In this document: piece by piece, positions 42,866 through 54,100 of the stretch
Position numbering within the stretch: the stretch's first letter is position 1
Layout of the letters: each line of letters opens with the position of its first letter
DNA from: Axinella damicornis
Lineage: Eukaryota > Porifera > Demospongiae > Axinellida > Axinellidae
Assembly: GCA_963931865.1 (NCBI GenBank)
Contig: OZ007518.1
Location: 2,641,994 to 2,705,993 of the forward strand
Length of the DNA: 64,000 nucleotides
Direction of reading: 5' to 3'
Program-made: the position numbers and the translations under genes
Notes under the pieces: model-generated
Databases searched by the model: none
The model's input: the letters and a program-made list of their open reading frames with translations, nothing else
What the model was told of the DNA's origin: nothing

Positions 42866-44020
42866 TTGGAGCCCTTGGGCTGGAGGTGCTGGATCACCTG
42901 ACACACAGCAAGGAAGTACCACTGTCAACATCATTGCATGGCCAAAGTTGTACAATAATTGGTGATTCTATAGTTTCTGCCCACAACAGTGGTTACACTG
43001 ACTAGTTAATAAAGCAGCTATAACCTCAGCTTGAAACCGCTCCCAAAGTGGTTTAGTTATGTAAACCATTTTGACATTAGCCCGGTTACAAAGCTGCTAT
43101 TGCAAGTAGCTTATAACATAATTGAATTAGCCCCCCTAAACTTGAGAATACTAACATTTTAACAGTATTCTCAAGTTTAGGGGGGCTAATTCAATTTTTG
43201 TGGGTTAGGCCACTCTGGTTCTCAGCCCTTCAAGTAGTCTCATGCATACAAAGCCAACCCGCGATAGTGGAAAGGGGATAATCATAGATTATCACTAAGT
43301 ACACTCTAGCTATGGGATGTTGATATTGGATTCCACTAAAGCTAAGCCATTGATGTCGCTTGCTGGGATTCAGTGAATTGCTAAGTAGCTTGTGGTGAGG
43401 AAGTTTGGGGGTACAAGACTATCGTAACAAACAGCTCAGTGTACCTGATCACAGATGACGCCATCAAACTGCTGGTCAGGGAAAGGGAGGGAGAGGATGT
43501 TCGCGCTGTGTACCTCTACATTGGCCAGGTGGGCTGTCTTCTGCTTGGCCTGCCTCACCATGTCTTCACTCCTGTCCACGCCTGTTACCTTTCCCACAAA
43601 CTTACTTGCAGCAACCATATAGTTACCTGTGCCACACCCTAGAAGGAGGTTTATGGGAAGCACAGCTTTATGCACACTGTTTAACACTTCTCACGCTCTA
43701 GGAAAATTTCACTACTGCAAGTGACAAAGCTGGGCACATGCCTGGGAATGAGGCTAGCGAGGGCAAATATAAAATTTACACACAGCAGTGATATTCTGGA
43801 ATTTATTATATTATAGAGAATGATACAGCATCGTATGATGGATGCATTGTGTACGAAATACGACTCAATTGATACCAAATTGTGACTCAACCAATATAGC
43901 TACTGTATAGCTCTATTGTACCATTTGTACCTGCATCCAGGATGTGGAGGTCTTTGGGTGACTTCCCTGTGCCAACAGTGAGAGCCCCTAGGATGACCTC
44001 CACTCCAATAGCCTGACGGC
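42866..44020 (-). CDS. SAM-dependent methyltransferase, partial
   Basis: Exons 44020-43931, 43638-43445 and 42897-42866 (into the gap) join in phase. The first junction recreates the SAM-binding motif I: HILDAG | CGTGNY, followed by GVDRSEDMVRQAKQ. FPDQQFDGVICDQ | VIQHLQPKGS continues into the N run. All acceptors (CTGCAG, CTTCTAG, GTGTCAG) and donors are conventional. This is a class I (Rossmann-fold) methyltransferase; substrate cannot be told. The exon at 44020 begins in mid-codon, so the 5' exon(s) lie further right and were not located. The 3' end is in or beyond the gap. Confidence 0.75.
43121..43195. repeat. Hairpin element with 27-base arms
   Basis: ATTGAATTAGCCCCCCTAAA continues to ACTTGAGAATACT, and its complement ends at 43195, with a loop of about 20 bases. 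Lies in the methyltransferase intron. Confidence 0.85.
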
Positions 44021-44359
44021 CTGCAGCACAGTATAAATGCACCCGGCCATTGTTCCACATTATGAGCACATGTAATGTATACATTAGTGTGTCAGGAATG
44101 TGTCGAGCAGGTGTTACAGTGATACATGTTTCTGTGGAGAACAAGTACCCCCAAACAAACTTCCCTTGTGATATTTGTTCTCCGAACACATAAAACTAGT
44201 GTAGTCGGCTGTATTACCAATAAATGATATACAGTGTACGTTTGCCAGGGCCTGGATACCTGCAGATGTCTGGGGCCCAGACCAGGTCAACTGTTTTCTT
44301 GCGTTAAGTTACTCAAGTGCATGGTATGCTATTGAACTACATAGCTACAGGGTATTACA
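44021..44359. other. Upstream of the methyltransferase exons; no exon recognised
   Basis: Probably intron of the methyltransferase gene. No further coding match could be seen. Confidence 0.4.
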
Positions 44360-44646
44360 CAATGTTGTTTTAGTTATCTAAAACTGAAATAGTTTAGTTT
44401 TTGGTTTTAATTAGGTAGAAGGCGCATTGTTTAGTTTAGTTTTAGTTTTAATTACTAAATCTCAAAAGGGTTAGTAAAGGCTCTTTTAGTTTTAGTAACC
44501 ACCATTTTTGGGTGATTTTCATTCTAGTTTAGTTGTAGTTTTAATTAACAGGCTGCTCATTTTAGTTTTAGTTTTAATTACTAAAGTGAAATATGCCATA
44601 CTAAAATGCATTATAGTTTTAGTTTTAGTTAACTAAAACAACATTG
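44360..44646. mobile_element. Inverted-repeat element rich in AAACTAAAAC
   Basis: Ends are CAATGTTGTTTTAGTTA and its exact complement, 17 bases. The interior is mostly repeats of TTTAGTTTTAGTTTTAATTA. Probably a small MITE. Confidence 0.75.
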
Positions 44647-45343
44647 GTATTACAGCATGGTTGATAGTTGATACAATATTATCAAAGATGGAAACAGCTA
44701 ACTAACAGTTTCTATGTTCTCTCTGGTGTGTTCAGTAACTTTAGACATCCTAATACAGGCAAGTGGACATCGCGGAAACAACGGAAACAGAAACGGAAAA
44801 TGGGGAAAAGGATTATCTATGGTAGTTCATGTAGCGTGTCTTTATTCACTGGACCCTTTATTCACTGGACCCGTGTACTGGACTGGACTGGGACTCACCC
44901 AAAATTTTCTCTTCCTCATCATGTAATTATGGTTTCCTGCAGCGACTTCCTTGATTCTGGCTGGTTTCATGATTGGCCTTTTGGGGGTATATTATATAGC
45001 CATCATTTGCATCCTTCCTGTGGTCAAGTGCCCCTTTATGAATTAATACACTCTTTGCCTCCTCCAGCATTCCAGAGGTACTTTTCAGCCTCTATAGTGC
45101 TCTTAAACGTACCCTAGTTTCAGTTTGCTCAGGCTCGAAACACGGTAATTTCAGCAGCGGATACATGAGTCTACTACGTACACCCACCAATTAACAAATT
45201 TTCAATGCTGTTTGCACCCTTCAGGTGCACCCACCCACCTCCCACTGTCCCACCTTTCTGCTCATGCAGTTGGTCTTCATAAGTGCTCAGTTCAGCTTTA
45301 TGTCTGAACTTCTGTCCCCAGAGGTAATTTTTACTCTAAAAAA
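44647..45343. other. Intergenic, no gene seen
   Basis: The open stretch 44668-45117 has no recognisable protein character; nothing else identified. Confidence 0.45.
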
Positions 45344-46450
45344 CAAAACTTGGTTGTTTTAGCCATACAGTCGTTACCTTGGTTGCAGACAAGCATATGG
45401 CAACCTCTATATCACTCTAAAATCAGAATGGTTGTTTTAGCTGCCTTTGGCGGCTCATGCGCTCCTGTTTTAGCCATACAGTCATTACCCTGGTTGCAGA
45501 CAAGCTGAAGAGACTGTGGTTATGAGCCTCTATATATAGAGCTCAATGCTGTTAAGGCAGCCTCAACTTTTTGTTCCTTAGCCGGCAAGTGAATTATGAT
45601 TATGATATTACTGGATATATCTCATAAACCCATGGCAGTATGAACATAGGGTTTGTGGTTAATGTAAACTTGACTAGTGAACTCAAGTTTTAATCATAAT
45701 TAAAGTTTCCATGACAACGAAATCAACATGAACCGGAAGTAAACAAAGGCATTGTCGTGATGCCTATTTGTGTTTTTGCGGAGCAGAAAGGCCAATAGCA
45801 GCGACTCCAAACTACGCACACTGCAACTTCAGAAAACAGTGAACCTAAATGTGTCTGGCAAGAGTGAGTATCTCATTCCTCTTTCGTTAAGGATGGCAAA
45901 CTGTATCAAAAATTGTCTCCAATTACTACACCTTCACGGAACTTACGATAATATAAATCCCAAGGGAACTGTATTCACCAAAAGCCAGACAGAACCAGAA
46001 AGTTCAATCCCTGAAACGATAGACACTCAAACAAGTCGCTGGTCAAGTTGTCTTCTGCTCCGCAAAACGGCAAATGTAAGTCGGGTTGCTTTGACCTGGC
46101 AGCCATGCGGCTCAATCGGTCAATTGAAGCTTCATGCGGCCAGTTGAAGCTCTACAAATTCAATTAGCATAGTTAAACTCGCACTTGGTGGTCAACAGAA
46201 TCCAAACTAGAAATGCGTATAGGAGGTTACTATCAGCTCCCTCAGCACTACCATAAGCACAATGGGTGAATGGGGAACACCTATATAGTGCCTCAGCCCT
46301 AGAGCTTCCTCATCTAGCTAGCTACCACCATAAGTATACTTGGGAGGTTGCCTTATGCAATTAGTCTCTAATACCATGGTAAAAATTGCTCATAACCACA
46401 GCTTGTCTGCAACCAGGGTAACGACTGTATGGCTAAAACAACCAATCTGT
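45344..46450. mobile_element. Element bounded by inverted TTGGTTGTTTTAGCC repeats
   Basis: Left, at about 45348-45392: CTTGGTTGTTTTAGCCATAC and onward to GCAGACAAGC. Right, at about 46400-46446, the complement (GCTTGTCTGCAACCAGGGTA to ACAACCAAT). A further left-type copy lies at 45462-45510. Same repeat family as the ends of the 48426-49055 palindrome. The interior includes an open stretch near 45770-46147 with no recognised protein. Confidence 0.55.
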
Positions 46451-46599
46451 TGTATAGAGTGTGATATGCAGTTGCAGTTTGAAAACAGGTATAAGTATAG
46501 GTTCCAACACTCCTTTTGAGGATTCGTACAATGCGTAATATGTACAGGTTGAGAGGTAATTACTGGTAATATTATTGTACCTTGTTTGTCGATGCTTTT

Positions 46600-46793
46600 A
46601 GGGGACACTGGCACATAGTATGCACAAGCTTTTAGGGGACACTTTGGTAACAAACAGGGCATTATATGAATCAGGGACACTTTAGTAACAAGCAGGGCAT
46701 TATATGCACAATCAGGGACACTTTGGTAACTAGCAGGGCATTATATGCACGATATTAATCAGGGACACTTTGGTAACAAGCAGGGCATTATAT
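46600..46793 (+). repeat. Tandem repeat, unit about 45-55 bp
   Basis: Four copies of GGGACACTTTGGTAACAAGC followed by AGGGCATTATATG, with spacers of varying length. Confidence 0.85.
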
Positions 46794-47041
46794 GTAGTGC
46801 AGCGGCATATCAAACCAATCGTTCACTTTTTGATAAAAGCACCAAAATTGGTACACATATAGATTAATATACTGTGAACATTTTTAGATATTGAGGCATG
46901 TGAAATTGTGCCTGCGCCAGCCGTGGTGGGCGGTTTCCAAAATGGCCGCCATGTGGCGTTATTCAACGAGAACAATGTAGTACTATAATGTCTTTAATAG
47001 CACTTTTAGGGGTCTTAGGGGTCTTTTCCATAACTTGTCAA

Positions 47042-47043
<2 letters not shown>

Positions 47044-47074
<31 letters not shown>
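47044..47074 (+). repeat. poly-C tract (31 bases)
   Basis: Uninterrupted C run. Confidence 0.95.
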
Positions 47075-47463
47075 ATCCTTGCTAGAATTATTCTGTGTTT
47101 ATGTGCCACGTTACAGCAGTGATTTCCAGAAATGGACATGCATAGAGGTCCGGTTATTAATTATAATGAACCTTTCTGGGAACAGAAACTGGCATCTTGC
47201 TGGTCTAGTAGCAGGGATTCTATATGGGGGCTGCAAGATATACGTAGGCATTTAAGAAGAACATGCTGCCTGCATTCCTGCAAGAAAAATGGGCTGACTG
47301 CTGGGATTCGGGGAAACATCTGGGGTACAAATTAGTATGTTTGGGGTGACAATCAATTGGATTTGGATTTAAAGTCCAAAAGGAGCCAGTGATAGCATTC
47401 AAAAGGAGGTGTGTTCTCTGCATTGCTAGAAGTGGCTACAGATTTGTACCAGTCCACCCACTC

Positions 47464-48180
47464 TGTTGGGCATGAAACAGCAGGGCAAAATATGATTGTG
47501 TGAATGCCATTAAGGCAATTGCCAGTGCAATTACAGTACAATGGATTATAATAAGACCATGGCATGGATAATCCTGGTGTTGTATGACTGCAATTTAACT
47601 GTGATGTGATGAGCCAGGCATGCGGAGTTCCTCTTGCAGATGAATGCGAAGGATCAACACGATGCTTGGTCTTTTGGGGTATTCTCTTTGACAGCATAGC
47701 ATGGGAATTGTGCCTACTAGAGGTAGAGTGGTTCCATACAGTTAGCATGGATAGACAAGGTGGTGGAACAGGAGAAATAGTTAGAATATATTCCAAGGAT
47801 TATTACGTAGTTCTGTTGGGAATGAAACAGCAGGGCAAAATATTATTGTGCGAATGCCATTAAGGCAATTGCCGGTGCAATTACAGTACAATGGATTATA
47901 ATAAGACCATGGCATGGATAATCCTGGTGTTGTATAATATTATATGACTGCAATTTATGAGCCAGGCATGCGGAGTTCCTCTTGCAGATGAATGCAAAGG
48001 ATCAACACGATGCTTGGTCTTTTGGGGTATTCTCTTTGACAGCATAGCATAGCATTAATTGGGAATTGTGCCTAACAATGGGAATTGTGCCTACTAGAGG
48101 CAGAGTGGTTCCATATAGTTAGCATAGATAGACAAGGTGGTGGAACAGGAGAAATATTCCAAGGATTATTACGTCTGCTG
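47464..48180 (+). repeat. Tandem duplication, unit about 355 bp
   Basis: GTTGGGCATGAAACAGCAGG at about 47464 recurs as GTTGGGAATGAAACAGCAGG at about 47815. The following ~350 bases are nearly identical (GCCATTAAGGCAATTGCC, TGCGGAGTTCCTCTTGCAG, GACAAGGTGGTGGAACAGG). Small indels distinguish the copies. No coding role seen. Confidence 0.9.
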
Positions 48181-48425
48181 TGTGAGGAAGCTAGGAAGTG
48201 TAAGGATATGGATATTAATACCACTGAAACAACCAGTGCTACCAGTAACACTAGCTGAGTCACAGCATAGTGCATTTACTTATTTGCCATTCATTCTGTC
48301 TTAGTTACCTGGTTACCTGCAGAGTGTAATTATCACGTCAGGCAATTGGAATGACGTAGCCTTGCAGTTGCCTCTCTTTTTCGTCAAACATACATGTATC
48401 TCCCAAACACTCACCACATCTTCAA

Positions 48426-49055
48426 CACTGTAAAAACTATATTGGTTGTTTTAACCACAGAGTGGTTACCTTGGGTGCAGACAAGCTGGAGACAGTGGTT
48501 ATTAGAGGTTTAATTGCATAAGACAACCTGCAAAGGCAACTGGCCCAGATCATCTCACTGACCATCTTGGGAACATCAGCAAGCCACTACAACTGGTTGT
48601 CATGGAAAATTCATGCCCTTCATGGCAGCAGAGAAACTAGTGGATAAGATCACACGATTATGGTTGTAAGATAATCTGGGCCACCTTCCTCTCAAGTTGC
48701 CTTATTCAATTGGTCTCTGAACCCCTTCTAACCACTACCTGCAGACAAGCTCGTTAGAAGGGTTCAGAGACTAATTGCATAAGGAAACTTGAGAAGAAGC
48801 TGCCCAGATTATCTTACAACCATAATCGTGTGATCTTAACCACTAAACATCTCTGCTGCCATGAAGGGCATGAATTTTCCATGACAACCAGTTGTGATGT
48901 TCCCAAGATGGTCAGTGTGATGATCTGGGCCAGTTGCCTTTGCAGGTTGCCTTATGCAATTACCCTAACCCTTGTCCAATAACCACTGTCTCCAGCTTGT
49001 CTGCACCCAAGGTAACCACTCTGTGGTTAAAACAACCAATATAGTTTTTACAGTG
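48426..49055. repeat. 630-bp near-perfect palindrome (foldback element)
   Basis: Left arm 48426 to about 48730 and right arm about 48750 to 49055 are inverted copies of roughly 300 bases, an estimated 93 percent identical by eye, around a loop of about 20 bases. Ends: CACTGTAAAAACTATATTGG and complement. Inner matching blocks include GGAAAATTCATGCCCTTCAT and ACGATTATGGTTGTAAGATA. Transcribed, it would form a very long RNA hairpin. Confidence 0.92.
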
Positions 49056-49636
49056 AATAATGGCTTAGCTTATAGATAAATAATCAAGACACACTTGGCA
49101 GCCAAAATGCTAAGGGCCTACCAAAACCGATGCAGTACACATGAATAAGCTCAAAGTGCATGGTGGAAAATGGAGTGTGTAGGAAATGAGCATTGGACAA
49201 ACTATGCTGACCCCCCTCTTCCGAAGCCAGCTACATTATATTCATGATACTACACTATAGATCTGAGGCCTGTGGTCTCCAAAGTCAGGGGTATCATATA
49301 CATATAGTGGCTTGCAACTTTGGGCTTTTTGAGATATTTGTACCAACAGGTCAGCAACATGATATTTGGCTACTTGGTTGCATTGTTTATTTGTGTCGAA
49401 ACTGTACTTGACAATACTACCAACCAGTTCCAAGACAGAACAGTTTCATGCTGGCAATTAGTGCATTGGGCATATATAGGGGATCAATGAGTATGTTCAG
49501 TGGTAGCATTTATGGCCTACTGAGCAGTAAGGAATACAAAGCAAGGGCCATTACGATATATACAAGGGAGAGCATTATTGACAACCCCTCCCTCCAGGCC
49601 ATTGGGACTTGGAATCAGCCTATAATCATGGAAATA

Positions 49637-50110
49637 GCAGTTTTAGAATCAGGGCAGTAACCACTGTGGCAAGGCATCCCATGCACATTCCACGTTAATT
49701 TGTTGGGTAGAAGCGTATAAAATCCATACTTGAATGCCAAGACATGCAATGGTTAGTTTCACATCGTGACGTTGTAATGTTGTCTGCAGTTATACATTCT
49801 GGCTAACCACTGCATGGACTTATCTTTCCCATCACTGACTTTCATGCACGTGGTGTAGTATGTATAATATTATTATAATAGCAGTTTTAGAATCAGGGCA
49901 GTAACCACTGTGGCAAGGCATCCCATGCACATTCCACGTTAATTTGTTGGGTAGAAGCGTATAAAATCCATACTTGAATGCCAAGACATGCAATGGTTAG
50001 TTTCGTGACGTTGTAATGTTGTCTGCAGTTATACATTCTGGCTAACCACTGCATGGACTTATCTTTCCCATCACTGACTTTCATGCACGTGGTGTAGTAT
50101 GTATAATATT
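49637..50110 (+). repeat. Tandem duplication, unit about 240 bp
   Basis: AGCAGTTTTAGAATCAGGGC at about 49637 and again at about 49880. Both copies run to GTAGTATGTATAATATTATT with only a few differences. Confidence 0.92.
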
Positions 50111-51177
50111 ATTATATCGCAAAACGTTTTGCATCAAACTCATAGGAAAGGGGAGGGGAGCCACACCCTGGATAGAGTGTCCTATTGGGGAAAGTATACA
50201 TCTTCCAGTGGACAATGGTGGAAGGGCCACCTTTCCACCCAATTGCAAACACCCCAAGGACTAGGTATGGATATGCAGATGTGCACCTGATATCCATAGT
50301 TGGGGAGTGAAGCTGTCATGTGATCAGCAGCAAGTGAGTCATGTGATTGGAAAGCTCTCACTGCCACTGCTACACTGCATCGTTGACCTGACTCACCTCC
50401 AATGAACAGTGGTAGCTGGTACCAATTACTGACAATGGCCAAAAGAACAGATTTAAATGGGAATGACAGGCAACCGATTATGGGACGCCGGACAATGGTG
50501 AACCAGGGTGGAGCTGATTATTCACAACATTAGCAACACTAGCTGTGGTGGAGACAGCTGCAAGCTGTATATAGCAGTAGTAAGTAAAGTATGGGGTATT
50601 CGATCACCCGCCCACCTAGCTGTTCCCTCATATAGCCGCTACTGTCCACTGCATGAGTCCTCTCTCAGTGAGACTGAGTCAGGTGTTAAATTTGTGTTTC
50701 ATGTGTAGAAGAGCTTGAAGGATTACCACTAAGAGTCATTTAAGACAACATTGCCAAATTTGGTAACGTTGCACGGCGGCCATTTTGGAAAACGCCCACC
50801 ACGGCTGACGCAGGCACAATTTCACATGCCTCAATATCTGAAAATGTTCACAGTATATTACTCTATATGTGTACCAATTTTGGTGCTTTTATCAAAAAGT
50901 GAACGATTGGTTTGGTATGTCTGACTATGCCGCTGCACTACAAGTATATCTTTTGAGAATGGCTGCATAATGTAACCAAGGGCGCATAAACCGCCAAAAA
51001 AGAATTAGCTAGTCTATGTCCTACAAAACTAAAACTGAGAAACAAGACTGGGTTCAATTTCAAAGCAGCATCATAATGTTAATGTAGCTATAGAGTTCTG
51101 TGATACACAATAACTACTCAGATTGAAAACAAATAAACGAACCAAAAATCGCTATAATTATAGCTGTTCAGTTATTT

Positions 51178-54100
51178 TCATTTCGCAGCCATCTGGGCGA
51201 CAAGTTTCTCGAGTGCCTCCCTCAGGGAAGCAACCTCACCAGCCAGCTGTTCAGTCTGCTCCTCTGTCTTCTTTGCCTGCTCTTCTGACTGCTTTGCCTG
51301 CTCCTGCAGTTGGTAAAGACACAACACAATGTGATACTACTATCACATTGTGTAAGGTCTTGTCTGTTCTCATCAACTAATTCTGGGTCTGCATAGCTAC
51401 ACACTGCCTGGTATAATGGTTAGTTGCCCCTACGTGCACTATCATTGTATCAACACTATCACTAATAATACTGTGTACCTTATGATACTCTGACAGCTGT
51501 CTGACTGCCTCCTGAAACTGCTCACTCTGATTTTCAGCGTGTTTGTTCAGTTTGGCATCCAACTGCTCACCGTGTTCCCTCAGCTTGGTGTCAAACTGCT
51601 CACTCTGCTCCTGAAGCTTCACCTCCAACTGCTGACGCTGCTTCCGCAGCTGCTTCTCGAGGGATTCCTGAATTAGATTTACAGTGACATACTTCTTATA
51701 CCGGTAGTGTCACTTTCTGTAAACCACTTGTAATACTTTGCCCTTCTTGGAATTTACGAACCTTCGAAATTGGGTATGGGATATCAAAGATTTTGCCTAG
51801 ATTAATCAGGAAGCTGTATTCAGCACCTAGAAAATTATAGTGCATAGCTGACGCACGCTTAATTCAGACGCCAGTGCATGTAAACGGGGTCTAAGTCTAC
51901 ACAAAGGAGGTTTGCATGGTCCAAGGACAGCTATTCAGTTGCATGACTGGTCAAAAGTTACTTCAGCAGCTACCGTAATTTGGGAAAGTTTCGTTGTTAA
52001 AATATTTTCGTAGACAGAGACGGCTACGAAAATTAAACGCACGAAAATATTTCGACAGCTAATTATTAAAACAACGATAATTTTACGGTACGAACTCTGA
52101 TTGCGAAACAGTTCAACGATGTCAATTCGAAGCTACTTCCAAGCCGAAGGACGGTCTTCCCGATCCCAGGGGGTCGTTATCTTCTTGTCTGCCCTCGCAG
52201 GCAATTGCTCTTCCGAACAAGGAAGTGGAGAAGGTGATGAGCGATACAGGCAAGCAGCGTGGTCAATACAGGAGGTGAGACGAACTATTTTTGAGCGTGC
52301 GTGGCTCCCTCTCACATATCAGCATTTTTCCAGCTGCTGCTTCCCATGTTTCTTTGTACACATGGTAGCCTCGAATACAACAGACTCTTTCGAACTCCTC
52401 ATGCCAGATCGCTCGAATTTCTTGGCGTCGCAAATGTTTCGTGTTAAAAATTTTTCGTTGCCCGGATGGGCTACGAAAATTTTTTAACACGAAAATATTT
52501 CACATGAAATATTTTCAACTCGAATAATTCTCAATTTACGGTACACGCTCCTTGGTGCTAACATTGATCACTACTGATGCACCTACCGGAGGTGGTTTGA
52601 TGGCGTCCAAGACTTTCACTCCAGAGCTGCAGTACTCATCCGTGGTCCACCACTTTGAATACCACTTGGCAAACCACTTTCGAACCTTGGCTAGTCGTCC
52701 GGTGTCATACACGTCAGGATAATAAACCAAGTCTTGATCACTAGTTCCTCTCTTACACCACCGAGGCAGCAACGTCACTGGCACATTGGGATAATGTTTC
52801 CTGGGCTTAATTGCAAACCAATGGCGAATTCCCAGAGACTCAAGTAGCTCCTCAAAGCTCAAGATGAGGTCAATCTGATAAAAAAGCAGTTAACTGTGAG
52901 AAGTACAGCTTATGACGACAAAATGAATATCACCATCCTCACCTGTAATTCAATTTTGTTCTCACTGGCAGCTTTTCGAAGGCGATCAACATCACCAACA
53001 GCTAGACCAACCTAAAATATAGAACAAGCTCAAGATGAGGCATGAGGTCAATCAGATATCTCATACAGTATCTGCTAGGAGGGACTGTATAGCATCGCCC
53101 TGGGGACATGTAAGTGTACCGTAGAGTACATATTAAGCCCCATTTATTGGGGACTCCCACATTAGAATGCTGCTGAACAAGGGGGTGGGCGCTAGATACG
53201 TACTCAGACTAATAATTAGGCATGTACCCATTCAGCTAAAACAGCTAGTTCCAGAAGATTAGCAACCCACCAGCAAGTTGCTCAGCAGAACTGGCATCAG
53301 AACCAGGAAGATGATCCAGAGAAGGAAGGAAGCTGGTGGGAAGGCTATCTCCTGCTCACCCTCCTGCTGGTGGTACAGCTCATCATAACCCAGTTCTCCA
53401 GTGGTCATGGCCATCACCTTGACAATGGCTCGTCCGGGGTGGGAGAAAGCTGTACGCTGGAGGATGCACAGTCAAGTAGCTGTACTGAATTCAGTGCATG
53501 TATGGTGTAGAGCTGTGTGAGAATAGCTTCCTTGGTGCATGTGACTTGTGTGGTTTTGTTAACACCAGCCAGGTAAGAACATGAACTCCATTTGTCTGGA
53601 TATACGTACATCTGCTGCTGCATCAGAGCTTAGACACTTTAGCACACTTTGAAATTTTATTTCTATCATGTAACTGCCCAAGTTGTATTTCAAGATTGTA
53701 CCCCATGGCCATTCTATACTACAACAGTTCGGTGCAAGCATCATGATCAAGTGAACTCTATCTCATCATTGCATAGAAGGCTCAACCAGCTGGGAAGCAC
53801 AAAAGCTGATGAACCACTCATTTCCCACGTTCAGGCGCACAACCCACAGTGTCACAGCTGTTTGGCATTTCTAGGGTGCTTAGCTGAAATTCAAGTGGAC
53901 AGTGGATATAAAACACTTGAACCTATTAAGATAAAGGATGTTTCAACTCCCTATGAACAAAGTCGTAAAAGGTCTTGAAAGTTCAAGTACGAACAATTAT
54001 AGTCCCGTTCCCAGACCTTTTATCCAGCACAAATATCGCTTTCAGTATTCCCCGCACGCAATACCCAAAGCAATCCGCCCTGAGGTTGGATGGGGCTGGG

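Larger units (their letters stand above)
46794..50941. mobile_element. 4.1-kb block bounded by ~165-bp inverted repeats
   Basis: The left arm, 46794-46960, starts GTAGTGCAGCGGCATA and runs through GTTCACTTTTTGATAAAAGC to CCAAAATGGCCGCC. The right arm, about 50768-50941, is its complement with few differences. The interior holds no transposase, only tandem duplications, a poly-C tract and a large palindrome. It could be one composite element or two independent copies of a smaller repeat in opposite orientation; no clear target duplication was found. Confidence 0.5.

Noticed and set aside
42591..43005. Frames spanning the N run
   Set aside because: Undetermined residues; only the 42866-42897 minus-strand exon is supported, by splice phase with the methyltransferase.
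44668..45117. 149-codon plus-strand frame
   Set aside because: No domain, starts from a weak codon, surrounded by repeats; no splice or promoter support.
45770..46147. 125-codon plus-strand frame
   Set aside because: Starts from a non-ATG codon, inside an inverted-repeat-bounded block, with no recognised domain; the short inverted GCGGAGCAGAA/TTCTGCTCCGC pair suggests repeat sequence.
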